Shown: positions 1 through 5,023, counted from the stretch's first letter. The stretch is DNA of 5,023 bases from JBMHDN01 sp049889355 (GCA_049889355.1 JBMHDN010000011.1:1-5023), one strand, 5' to 3'. A program made the numbers and translations. Notes: generated by a model from the letters alone, not told the origin.

Positions 1-1
1 C

Positions 2-559
2 ACCTTACAAGGGCTGTTATCTGTGTTCCAATGTGAGGCTGATCACAATAAGCTGAGCGATATAGCGCTCAGTTTAGGCGCCGATGTGCCTGTCTGCCTC
101 ACCGGCGGGGTGGTCTTGATGGAAGGTATCGGCGAGCAATTAGAGGTTTTGAGCAGCTATGCCCGTGCCAGCGACACCCCATGGCTGGTGCTCTCACATC
201 CAGGCATCCATGCCAACACCAAAGAGGTGTTTCGCACCTTTGCTCTTTCTGTCAAAAATACCAGTCAGCCGGCCCTGGACAAGGCAGCGCTGAAAGCAGC
301 CTTGCAAAATGGAAATTGGCCAGCCCTGATAGAAGATGGCAATGATCTGATTGAGCCAGCCTGTCAGGCCTATCCAGACTTAGCCGATTTTCAGGCCATT
401 TTTTATCAGCATGCAAAAGAGGCAAAGGCCAGAAGCATGAGTGGCAGCGGGGCCTGTTTTTTTGCCCTTTATGATGGCCCATCGAAGGCAGAATATGCCC
501 GTCATGCGCTTGAAAAGGCCGGCTATTGGGCACAAGCCTGTCCAATTCTGATAAAATAA
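2..559 (+). CDS. ispE: 4-diphosphocytidyl-2-C-methyl-D-erythritol kinase, C-terminal part (5' end outside window)
   Basis: IspE phosphorylates the 2-hydroxyl of CDP-methylerythritol with ATP in the cytoplasmic MEP pathway to isoprenoids. The reading frame is open from the left edge, so the start lies outside; 185 residues are visible, roughly the C-terminal two thirds of a family of about 280-300 residues. The motif GADVPV (visible residues 26-31) carries the Asp (residue 28) that matches the catalytic Asp of E. coli IspE. The C-terminal GHMP-kinase glycine motif SMSGSGACFF lies at visible residues 145-154. The catalytic Lys and the ATP-binding Gly-rich loop would be upstream and cannot be checked. 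A GTG at position 23 is internal, because the homologous sequence continues upstream of it in frame. The gene ends TAA and is followed by a hairpin terminator. The family assignment is confident; activity is inferred. Confidence 0.93.
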   Translation, partial: TLQGLLSVFQCEADHNKLSDIALSLGADVPVCLTGGVVLMEGIGEQLEVLSSYARASDTPWLVLSHPGIHANTKEVFRTFALSVKNTSQPALDKAALKAALQNGNWPALIEDGNDLIEPACQAYPDLADFQAIFYQHAKEAKARSMSGSGACFFALYDGPSKAEYARHALEKAGYWAQACPILIK

Positions 560-560
560 G

Positions 561-591
561 CATCTGAAGCCTAAAATCAGGTGACATTTTT
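561..591 (+). terminator. Probable rho-independent terminator after ispE
   Basis: A 7-bp stem, CATCTGA (561-567) against TCAGGTG (577-583) with one T-G wobble, encloses a 9-base loop. It is followed after three bases by five Ts (587-591). It starts one base after the ispE stop codon. The stem is short and the loop large, so termination may be incomplete. Confidence 0.45.
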
Positions 592-592
592 G

Positions 593-620
593 TTGATTGC
601 CTGAGATGAGATCGTTACAG
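593..620 (+). promoter_or_regulatory. Weak candidate promoter for tRNA-Gln
   Basis: TTGATT (593-598) lies 16 bases before TTACAG (615-620), which would start transcription near 627, about 38 bases before the mature tRNA. The -10 match is poor. A better -35-like TTGACG at 640-645 is too close to the tRNA to drive it. This is the best placed candidate between ispE and the tRNA, but the call is tentative. Confidence 0.18.
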
Positions 621-664
621 TGCGGCCACTTGGTGCGTGTTGACGCAATCCGTCTGAGGCTTTT

Positions 665-739
665 TGGGGCGTAGCCAAGTGGTAAGGCAGCGGTTTTTGG
701 TACCGTGCACCGTAGGTTCGAATCCTACCGCCCCAGCCA
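665..739 (+). tRNA. tRNA-Gln (anticodon TTG)
   Basis: A full cloverleaf can be drawn. The acceptor stem is TGGGGCG (665-671) with CGCCCCA (729-735). The D stem is GCC (674-676) with GGC (686-688). The anticodon stem is GCGGT (690-694) with ACCGT (702-706), with a G-U closing pair. The T stem is GTAGG (712-716) with CCTAC (724-728) around the loop TTCGAAT. The anticodon loop at 695-701 places TTG at 697-699, which reads CAA (and CAG by wobble) as Gln. The variable loop is five bases. The discriminator is G736 and the CCA end is encoded at 737-739. It is a single gene, between ispE and a convergent response regulator; TTTT at 743-746 follows closely but there is no separate terminator hairpin. 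Confidence 0.97.
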
Positions 740-797
740 TCTTTTCCTCAATAATGACATCTGGTTCAGTTGTGTTAGCCCACAGCGTTGGCCAGCA

Positions 798-1493
798 TTA
801 ATCAGCCAACCGATAGCCATTATCGGCTGTGTCGATAATGGGCTCATCTGTGATCCGCTTTATTTTCTGACGCAGTCGGTAAATATGGGTTTCCAGCGTA
901 TGCGTTGATAAATCTGGATGGAACCCCCAGACATCTGTCAGCAGCGCTTCTTTGGCGACTGAATCTGGGTGTGCACGGAGCAGATTTTTCAAGATCAGCG
1001 TTTCTTTTTCGGTTAACGGGACCTGCTGCTGGGTGTGCTGATGATGCAGCATTTTATTGGTCGGAATGAAATCTAGGCTCTTGATCACAAAACGCGCATC
1101 ATCACTGGCTTTGAACTGGCGTAGATGAGAGCGAATCCGCGCCAGCAATTCACCCATGCGCAAAGGTTTGCTGATATAATCATTGGCGCCGCGTTCCAAG
1201 CCGGTGATGATATTTTCTTCTTCACTGCGGCCGGTGAGCATCAAAATCGGGCGCTTAAAACCTTGATCGCGCAGGCGCTGGCATAAATCAAACCCAGACC
1301 CATCAGGCAATTGCACATCCAGCAAGATGAGATCAGGCTGAAAATCAGCTACTTTTTCAGGCACTGGGGTGATGGAATCACAATCTGCCAGCGCGCCAAC
1401 ACCTTCTTTGGCCAGCTGGTCCAGCAATACAAACCGCAAATCGGGATCATCATCTACAACCAGTATTCTGGCATGTTCCAGATCTGTTTCCAT
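798..1493 (-). CDS. OmpR/PhoB-family response regulator (orphan, transcription factor)
   Basis: This is a 231-residue two-domain response regulator, the normal length for the OmpR/PhoB class. The N-terminal receiver domain (about 8-125) has the acidic pocket D14-D15-D16, the phospho-acceptor D59 in the motif LILLDV, the switch T87 and the conserved K109 in SKP, so phosphorylation chemistry appears intact. The C-terminal winged-helix DNA-binding domain (about 135-230) has the recognition-helix motif THTLETHIYRLRQKI and the wing ending NGYRL. It should act in the cytoplasm as a phosphorylation-controlled transcription regulator. The ATG at 1493 is preceded by GAGG at six bases, supporting this start. 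No histidine kinase is visible in the window, so the partner is elsewhere or the protein is a true orphan. It is transcribed divergently from ribA. The target genes cannot be read from the sequence; self-regulation or control of ribA is only suggested by position. Confidence 0.92.
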   Translation of the reverse strand: METDLEHARILVVDDDPDLRFVLLDQLAKEGVGALADCDSITPVPEKVADFQPDLILLDVQLPDGSGFDLCQRLRDQGFKRPILMLTGRSEEENIITGLERGANDYISKPLRMGELLARIRSHLRQFKASDDARFVIKSLDFIPTNKMLHHQHTQQQVPLTEKETLILKNLLRAHPDSVAKEALLTDVWGFHPDLSTHTLETHIYRLRQKIKRITDEPIIDTADNGYRLAD

Positions 1494-1494
1494 G

Positions 1495-1511
1495 ACTTAC
1501 CTCACTTACCT
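1495..1511 (-). repeat. Tandem AGGTAAGT repeat carrying the response regulator ribosome binding site
   Basis: On the minus strand AGGTAAGT occurs twice with a 9-base period (plus-strand ACTTACCT at 1495-1502 and 1504-1511), ending one base before the ATG. The copy nearest the start supplies the Shine-Dalgarno-like GAGG at six bases spacing; the distal copy gives a second AGG that is too far for normal initiation. It may be a simple duplication or a translation standby element. Confidence 0.4.
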
Positions 1512-1523
1512 TGTGAAAAATCT

Positions 1524-1587
1524 GACAAGCTATGAAACACCATAGAATCCGCGCCATCAAATAGCCAAACCCAAAGGTTAGCTTGTC
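1524..1587. repeat. 9-bp perfect inverted repeat between response regulator and ribA
   Basis: GACAAGCTA (1524-1532) is the exact reverse complement of TAGCTTGTC (1579-1587), with 46 bases between the arms and arm centres 55 bases apart. It lies in the leader of the response regulator, just downstream of its candidate -10. It could be a pair of operator half-sites or the base of a long leader hairpin. The perfect match is seen directly; any function is inference. Confidence 0.4.
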
Positions 1588-1588
1588 T

Positions 1589-1616
1589 ATCTTAACAGAG
1601 GATAAAAGATGGACAA
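1589..1616 (-). promoter_or_regulatory. Candidate sigma-70 promoter for the response regulator
   Basis: Read on the minus strand, TTGTCC (1616-1611) is followed after 16 bases by TAAGAT (1594-1589). Each element matches the sigma-70 consensus at four of six positions. Transcription would start near 1582, giving a leader of about 90 bases that contains the inverted repeat and the duplicated AGGTAAGT. Confidence 0.3.
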
Positions 1617-1655
1617 TCTGCCTGCAAGTTTGTAAGAGCATGTGATAGGTGCTGA

Positions 1656-1689
1656 TTGACGTTTCACGCGCAAGTCACCTCTTTATTCT
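1656..1689 (+). promoter_or_regulatory. Weak candidate promoter for ribA
   Basis: TTGACG (1656-1661) is a good -35 match, but the nearest -10-like words are TTTATT (1682-1687) and TATTCT (1684-1689), with spacers of 20 and 22 bases, longer than usual. Transcription from here would begin around 1695-1700, leaving a leader of only about 15-20 bases before the ATG at 1716. No FMN riboswitch-like structure was recognised in the region. Confidence 0.22.
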
Positions 1690-1715
1690 AACTACATACA
1701 CTGTTGATTTGCACT

Positions 1716-2834
1716 ATGGTTGCCCATCCCTTTGATCCCAGACTGGCCAGATTAGATGCTGCATTATCAGCGCTGAGACGCGGCGATGTTGTGTTGCTAC
1801 GTGCGGAAAATGGCAGTTGCGGACTGGTAAAGGCTGCTGAATTTGCAGATATCGACCCGCAGCGCATTATTGGTCTGGCACGCTCGCAACCTATTTTATG
1901 TCTCACCAGCTGGCATTTAAAATCGGTTGGTAAATCAGTGCGTGCCGACAGGCCTGCCTATAGTCTGCCGGCTCAAAATCTCTCTGCAGAACAGATCATT
2001 GGTCTGGCACTAGGCGATAAAGGGCTCTGGCCTTCTGGTGGTGGATTGCTGGCTGAACATCCCGATAGTCTGGTTGATTTGGCCACACGTTTGCTGGCAG
2101 ATGTAAAATTGCTGCCGGCCGCCTTATTATGCCGGTTAAGCGAAGATGCGGTAACAGCGTCAAATCAGCTGGCCCATCATTTCCAGATTCCGGTGCTTGA
2201 AGCGCGTGATTTGACCTTGCTTCGCCAGCAGGCAGATAGTGTCTTGCAAATCTCAGCCCGAGTCGCCCTGCCTCTTGCGATTTGCGAAGATGCAGAAATG
2301 GTGATGTTCCGGAGCCAGAATGGACGCGAAGAACATTTCGCCGTGATCATCAAAGACGGCTTGTCTCAAGAGGCGCCTCTGGTCCGGCTACATTCTCAAT
2401 GTATGACAGGCGATGTGCTTGGTTCTTTGAAATGTGATTGCGGGCCTCAATTACAACATGCCTTGCTGCAGATGGCAGAAGCAGGTGGCGGCGTGCTGTT
2501 ATATCTTGCGCAAGAAGGGCGCGATATTGGCTTGCTCAACAAGATGCGCACTTATGCACTTCAGGCTGCTGGTCTAGATACAGTTGATGCCAATCACCGG
2601 CTTGGCTTTGAAACAGACAGGCGGGTTTTTCAGCCTGCAGCCCAGATGCTCAAAGAGTTAGGTGTTGAGCGGCTCAAGTTGCTGACCAATAATCCGGACA
2701 AAATCCAGCAATTGACGCAGTTTCATCTGGAAGTGGTGGAACGGGTATCACTGTCCTTGCCGGCCAATGCGCATAATGCACGCTATCTGCAGGCCAAAAA
2801 ACAGCGCACTGGTCATCTCATTGATAATGACTAG
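1716..2834 (+). CDS. ribA: GTP cyclohydrolase II with degenerate DHBP-synthase-like N-terminal domain
   Basis: RibA opens and deformylates GTP to the diaminopyrimidine that starts riboflavin synthesis. From the ATG the protein has 372 residues. The C-terminal half (about 195-368) is a complete GTP cyclohydrolase II: zinc ligands C229, C240 and C242 (HSQCMTGD...LKCDCG), the GTP-contact motif AQEGRDIGLLNK (265-276), Y280, and D301 and R303, which match the acid and catalytic Arg of E. coli RibA, then TNNPDK (324-329). The N-terminal half (about 10-190) follows the fold of DHBP synthase RibB (RLDAALSALRRGDVVLL; LPAALLCRL at 133-141), but the acidic DDEDRENEGD loop is replaced by RAENGSCG-like sequence and the GHTEA motif by AEHPDSL (113-119). 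RibB activity is therefore unlikely. The start is uncertain: there is no clear Shine-Dalgarno before 1716, and an in-frame TTG at 1704 and CTG at 1701 are alternatives before an upstream stop at 1689. ATG 1716 fits the domain start. The gene is divergent from the response regulator. Confidence 0.93.
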   Translation: MVAHPFDPRLARLDAALSALRRGDVVLLRAENGSCGLVKAAEFADIDPQRIIGLARSQPILCLTSWHLKSVGKSVRADRPAYSLPAQNLSAEQIIGLALGDKGLWPSGGGLLAEHPDSLVDLATRLLADVKLLPAALLCRLSEDAVTASNQLAHHFQIPVLEARDLTLLRQQADSVLQISARVALPLAICEDAEMVMFRSQNGREEHFAVIIKDGLSQEAPLVRLHSQCMTGDVLGSLKCDCGPQLQHALLQMAEAGGGVLLYLAQEGRDIGLLNKMRTYALQAAGLDTVDANHRLGFETDRRVFQPAAQMLKELGVERLKLLTNNPDKIQQLTQFHLEVVERVSLSLPANAHNARYLQAKKQRTGHLIDND

Positions 2835-2851
2835 AGTTTTGTCGTGATAAG

Positions 2852-3556
2852 CTAATCTTTAGCACGCGGGAGGCGGCTACCAAAAAGCGCTGAACCGACA
2901 CGTATATGCGTGGCCCCTAATTGAATGGCCGTCTCATAATCACCGCTCATCCCCATAGATAGAATCGGCAAATGATGTAATTTTGCATATTTGGCCAATA
3001 GCGCAAAATGCGGGGCCGGCTCTTCATCTGCAGGCGGGATACACATCAGCCCGCCAACAGGCAGACCTACTTCGCCCTTACAAAAAGCAAGGAAATCTGC
3101 AATTTCATTTGGGGCAATCCCTGATTTTTGTGGCTCTAATCCGGTGTTGACCTGAATCAGGCAGGACATGGATTTATTTTGTTTCACCAGTTCAGCTGCC
3201 ACTGCTTTGGCAATTTTTGGCCTGTCGATCACTTCGATCACATCAAATAAGGCCACCGCTTCTGCTGCTTTATTGCTCTGTAAAGGGCCGATGAGATGCA
3301 AGCGTAGATCTGGAAAATCGGCCCTTCGGCTGGCCCATCTCTCTTTGGCTTCTTGAACGCGGTTTTCACCAAAGAGGCGGTGCCCCATGGCCAGCGCCGC
3401 GGTAATTTTTTCATCTGGCTGCTGTTTGGAGACCGCTATAAGCGCAATATCATCTAACTGGAGGCGCGCCAAATCAGCTGCACGTTGCATAGCAAGCTTT
3501 GTCTCAGCAAAAGAAGAGATGAGCGGATTGGCGTCTGTTGCAACAGAATCATGCAT
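2852..3556 (-). CDS. yggS: YggS/PLPBP-family pyridoxal phosphate homeostasis protein
   Basis: This family binds pyridoxal 5'-phosphate in a single alanine-racemase-like TIM barrel and buffers cellular PLP; it has no confirmed catalytic activity. With the start at 3556 the protein is 234 residues, the typical family length. The PLP Schiff-base Lys is K44 in LIAVSK. Other signatures are FGENRVQEA (62-70), HLIGPLQSNK (87-96), VNTG (136-139), GLMCIPP (169-175), the phosphate-binding SMGMSGDYETAI (200-211) and THIRVGSALFG (216-226). The frame extends upstream to an ATG at 3577 and a GTG at 3580, but those lack a well-spaced ribosome site, whereas ATG 3556 follows AGAGGT at six bases. The gene faces ribA tail to tail with 17 bp between stop codons and is divergent from the porin. 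No strong promoter was found; a -35-like CTGACA (3610-3605) lacks a good -10. Confidence 0.94.
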   Translation of the reverse strand: MHDSVATDANPLISSFAETKLAMQRAADLARLQLDDIALIAVSKQQPDEKITAALAMGHRLFGENRVQEAKERWASRRADFPDLRLHLIGPLQSNKAAEAVALFDVIEVIDRPKIAKAVAAELVKQNKSMSCLIQVNTGLEPQKSGIAPNEIADFLAFCKGEVGLPVGGLMCIPPADEEPAPHFALLAKYAKLHHLPILSMGMSGDYETAIQLGATHIRVGSALFGSRLPRAKD

Positions 3557-3568
3557 GATGTGACCTCT
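3557..3568 (-). promoter_or_regulatory. Ribosome binding site that sets the yggS start at 3556
   Basis: On the minus strand AGAGGT (3568-3563) lies six bases before ATG 3556. The alternative upstream starts (ATG 3577, GTG 3580) have only an AGG placed too close to initiate well. This supports the shorter, 234-residue protein. Confidence 0.6.
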
Positions 3569-3676
3569 ATAGTTCATCACCTAGCTAACAGAAGCTTGGT
3601 CTATTGTCAGCCAGTTCAAGAGCTTAACGCTGATTTTGCGCCTTTCTGACCAGATCTCAGTGTCATTTGCCAAGAG

Positions 3677-3706
3677 TTGTCACAGTGCATGTTGCAAAAA
3701 TAACAC
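3677..3706 (+). promoter_or_regulatory. Candidate upstream porin promoter
   Basis: TTGTCA (3677-3682) matches five of six -35 positions and is followed after 18 bases by TAACAC (3701-3706), a weak -10. Transcription would start near 3713 and give a leader of about 110 AT-rich bases. It competes as an explanation with the CtrA-box promoter further down. Confidence 0.25.
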
Positions 3707-3726
3707 ATATACGAGAAAACTGCTTT

Positions 3727-3760
3727 TTAATCAGTTATTAAGGAAGTGCTAAATTAATAT
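3727..3760 (+). promoter_or_regulatory. CtrA-like box (TTAA-N7-TTAA) with -10-like TAATAT before the porin
   Basis: TTAA (3727-3730), seven bases, then TTAA (3738-3741) matches the alphaproteobacterial CtrA binding consensus exactly in its core. A -10-like TAATAT sits at 3755-3760, so a -35 with a 17-base spacer would fall at 3732-3737, inside the box, which is the usual geometry of CtrA-activated promoters that lack a good -35. Transcription would start near 3767 with a leader of about 56 bases. Close behind is an AT hairpin, AATTAA (3752-3757) with TTAATT (3764-3769). The region is AT-rich and has several TTAA words, so a chance match is quite possible. Confidence 0.33.
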
Positions 3761-3822
3761 TTGTTAATTAAAAGTAAGGCTGGTCGCCAATAATGGTGAT
3801 TGTTAACACTTAGGAGAAAATT

Positions 3823-4770
3823 ATGCGTAAGGTACTTCTCGCTTCTACCGCTCTGGTAGCAATGGCCGGTGTAAATGCTGCAACTGCAGACATCAGCTTT
3901 TCAGGTAATTCAACTTTTGACTACAATGCATGGTCAGAGTCACCAGACAACACAACTGGTGGTAACAACAACACTTCAACACTGTTGACAACAAACATCA
4001 CCATCAAAGGTTCAGTTGTTTCTGACTCAGGTCTGTCAGCTTCTGTATCACAGGCATTGTCTAACGGCGCTGACGATGGTCACTCAATGACTCTGTCAGA
4101 CGATTGGGGTTCAATCCAGTTTAACTCAAGCGGCGGCATGGGCGATGACATGGAAACTTCAGCTGACGTAGCGCTGGACGAAGCCACCACTTCAGGTGCT
4201 GATTTTGACGGTGACTCAGCTGTAGCAACTGGTTCAAACACAGTCTCATACAAGACTCCATCAGTAAACGGCTTCCAGGCTTCTGCTGGTTTCGGTGATG
4301 CTGGTGCAGCTTCAAAGGCTGACGTGACTTCATATGGCGTAAGCTACAAGACAGAAGCTGCTGGCGCGTCAATCACTCTGAAGTACGCACAGTCAAACAC
4401 ATCAGCTGCTGCTGGTTCAGGCGACGACACTAAGGCATCTTCAATGGGTGCGGTTGTTGCATTTGGCGACGTAACAGTAACTCTGGCTTCAAACACCAAA
4501 GACGCTGGTACAGCTTCTGACTACGAAGGCACAGGCTTTGGTATCGCATATGCTGCTTCAGACAACCTGGCTCTGGCTGCACACAGCAAGTCAGCTGAAA
4601 ATGACGGCGCTGCTAGCTACGACTACAGCGAAGCTGCTGTTTCAGCTAACTACACCATCGCTTCAGGCATCACAGCTGGTGTAACATACACCGACTGGGA
4701 TCTGACAGACGCTGGTGGTGATAAGTCAGACGGTACTTACACACGTGTAACTGTTAAGGTATCATTCTAA
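3823..4770 (+). CDS. Outer membrane porin (Rhodobacter-type, short, very acidic)
   Basis: This is a 315-residue predicted outer-membrane beta-barrel for passive diffusion of small solutes. A Sec signal peptide is clear: MRK, a hydrophobic stretch (4-17), and a likely cleavage after ATA at residue 22 (or after VNA at 19). The mature part starts DISFSGNSTFDYN, resembling the first strand of Rhodobacter-type porins, and the chain ends VTVKVSF with the terminal Phe recognised by the BAM machinery. The protein has no cysteine, is rich in Ala, Ser, Gly, Thr and Asp, and by my count the mature part has 37 acidic and 11 basic residues, with only one Arg (308). The start is firm: AGGAG (3812-3816) lies six bases before the ATG. 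Codon use is strongly biased (Ser mostly TCA, Gly GGT/GGC only, Ile ATC only), as in abundant proteins. A strong terminator follows, so it is a single-gene unit. The family is inferred from architecture; the exact porin subfamily and selectivity are unknown. Confidence 0.82.
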   Translation: MRKVLLASTALVAMAGVNAATADISFSGNSTFDYNAWSESPDNTTGGNNNTSTLLTTNITIKGSVVSDSGLSASVSQALSNGADDGHSMTLSDDWGSIQFNSSGGMGDDMETSADVALDEATTSGADFDGDSAVATGSNTVSYKTPSVNGFQASAGFGDAGAASKADVTSYGVSYKTEAAGASITLKYAQSNTSAAAGSGDDTKASSMGAVVAFGDVTVTLASNTKDAGTASDYEGTGFGIAYAASDNLALAAHSKSAENDGAASYDYSEAAVSANYTIASGITAGVTYTDWDLTDAGGDKSDGTYTRVTVKVSF

Positions 4771-4814
4771 TTTAGAAGATATCTTTCAGATTTAGACTTT
4801 ATTGTCTATAAAGG

Positions 4815-4842
4815 AGGGGTCAGAATTTCTGGCCCCTTTTTT
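4815..4842 (+). terminator. Strong rho-independent terminator of the porin gene
   Basis: A 10-bp stem, AGGGGTCAGA (4815-4824) with TCTGGCCCCT (4828-4837) including one T-G wobble, closes a three-base loop. It runs directly into six Ts (4837-4842). It lies 44 bases after the porin stop codon and before the promoter of the next gene. Confidence 0.93.
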
Positions 4843-4857
4843 ATGGGATATAGACCT

Positions 4858-4885
4858 TTGAAATTCAGCTCTATATGCTGATAAT
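4858..4885 (+). promoter_or_regulatory. Sigma-70-like promoter for the downstream lipoprotein gene
   Basis: TTGAAA (4858-4863) and GATAAT (4880-4885) each match the consensus at five of six positions and are 16 bases apart. Transcription would start near 4892, giving a leader of about 26 bases that contains the ribosome site GGAG (4907-4910). This is the best promoter in the window. Confidence 0.6.
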
Positions 4886-4917
4886 CAATTCATGAAACCG
4901 TGCATCGGAGCCTTGTT

Positions 4918-5023
4918 ATGAGATCTTTTTTCGCTGCTCTTTCTCTTTTGCTTCTCTCGGCTTGTTCAGGGCCTCTGGTCATTGATAACACGCCGGAAAA
5001 AGATCCGAATGATTCAGGCTCCT
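4918..5023 (+). CDS. Small lipoprotein, N-terminal part (runs off right edge)
   Basis: The ATG at 4918 follows GGAG (4907-4910) at seven bases and opens a frame that continues to the window edge (35 complete codons). The product begins MRSFFAALSLLLLSAC: a short charged start, a hydrophobic core (4-13) and the lipobox LSAC with the lipidated Cys at residue 16. The residue after Cys is Ser, so there is no inner-membrane retention Asp, and outer-membrane sorting is expected. The following part is polar and acidic (NTPEKDPNDSGS), like a flexible tether. The signal type is clear but the mature domain lies outside the window. In some alphaproteobacteria a DUF3576 lipoprotein sits in a neighbourhood with yggS and leuS, so that family is one possibility; I cannot confirm it here. 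Confidence 0.75.
   Translation, partial: MRSFFAALSLLLLSACSGPLVIDNTPEKDPNDSGS

Noticed and set aside
252..587. Minus-strand open frame opposite ispE
   Set aside because: It lies opposite a well-supported conserved IspE domain, and its translation shows no recognisable motif.
640..664. TTGACG (640-645) and a 4-bp GACG/CGTC hairpin before the tRNA
   Set aside because: The -35-like word is only 20 bases from the mature tRNA end and cannot start its transcript; the hairpin is too short to be meaningful.
787..810. Inverted repeat GTTGGC/GCCAAC over the response regulator stop codon as a terminator
   Set aside because: The stem is only 6 bp, it spans the stop codon, and no T tract follows on the minus strand.
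705..908. Plus-strand frame starting inside tRNA-Gln and entering the response regulator 3' end
   Set aside because: It begins within the tRNA anticodon arm and overlaps a firm gene on the other strand; no coding signature.
1512..1715. FMN riboswitch upstream of ribA
   Set aside because: The region lacks the conserved multi-helix arrangement of the FMN element, and the likely leader is too short to hold one.
4121..4372. Minus-strand frame inside the porin
   Set aside because: The strong codon bias of the porin removes stop codons on the opposite strand; the translation is low-complexity Leu/Gln/Arg/His and has no support.
1..5023. Mobile element, CRISPR array, defence or toxin-antitoxin system
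   Set aside because: All long frames are accounted for by housekeeping or envelope genes, and no terminal inverted repeats, direct-repeat arrays or recombinase motifs were seen.

Overview
The window looks like an ordinary chromosomal housekeeping segment from a Gram-negative alphaproteobacterium of moderate GC content. The support is an IspE gene, a PhoB/OmpR-type response regulator next to a long GTP cyclohydrolase II with an eroded DHBP-synthase-like N-terminus, a Rhodobacter-type porin with a C-terminal Phe, and a possible CtrA-type box (TTAA-N7-TTAA). A marine SAR116-like lineage would fit the very acidic short porin, but that placement is inference; nothing here proves the genus.

Layout, left to right: (1) the 3' part of ispE (isoprenoid precursor kinase) on +, closed by a modest hairpin-plus-T terminator; (2) a complete tRNA-Gln(TTG) gene on + with encoded CCA; (3) an orphan response regulator on -, convergent with the tRNA; (4) a 222-bp divergent intergenic region holding candidate promoters and a 9-bp inverted repeat; (5) ribA on +; (6) yggS (PLP-homeostasis protein) on -, tail to tail with ribA across only 17 bp; (7) a 266-bp divergent region that is AT-rich on the porin side; (8) a highly expressed-looking porin gene on + with a strong Shine-Dalgarno and a strong terminator; (9) a good promoter and the first 35 codons of a small lipoprotein that runs off the right edge.

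The genes do not form one operon. Apart from the convergent pair ribA/yggS, each appears to have its own transcription unit. Themes are isoprenoid and riboflavin biosynthesis, PLP homeostasis, signal transduction and the cell envelope. I see no mobile element, CRISPR array, phage gene, toxin-antitoxin pair or defence system, and no convincing undescribed system. The points most worth a second look are the catalytically eroded RibB-like half of RibA, the CtrA-like box in front of the porin, the inverted repeat between the response regulator and ribA, and the extreme charge and codon bias of the porin.
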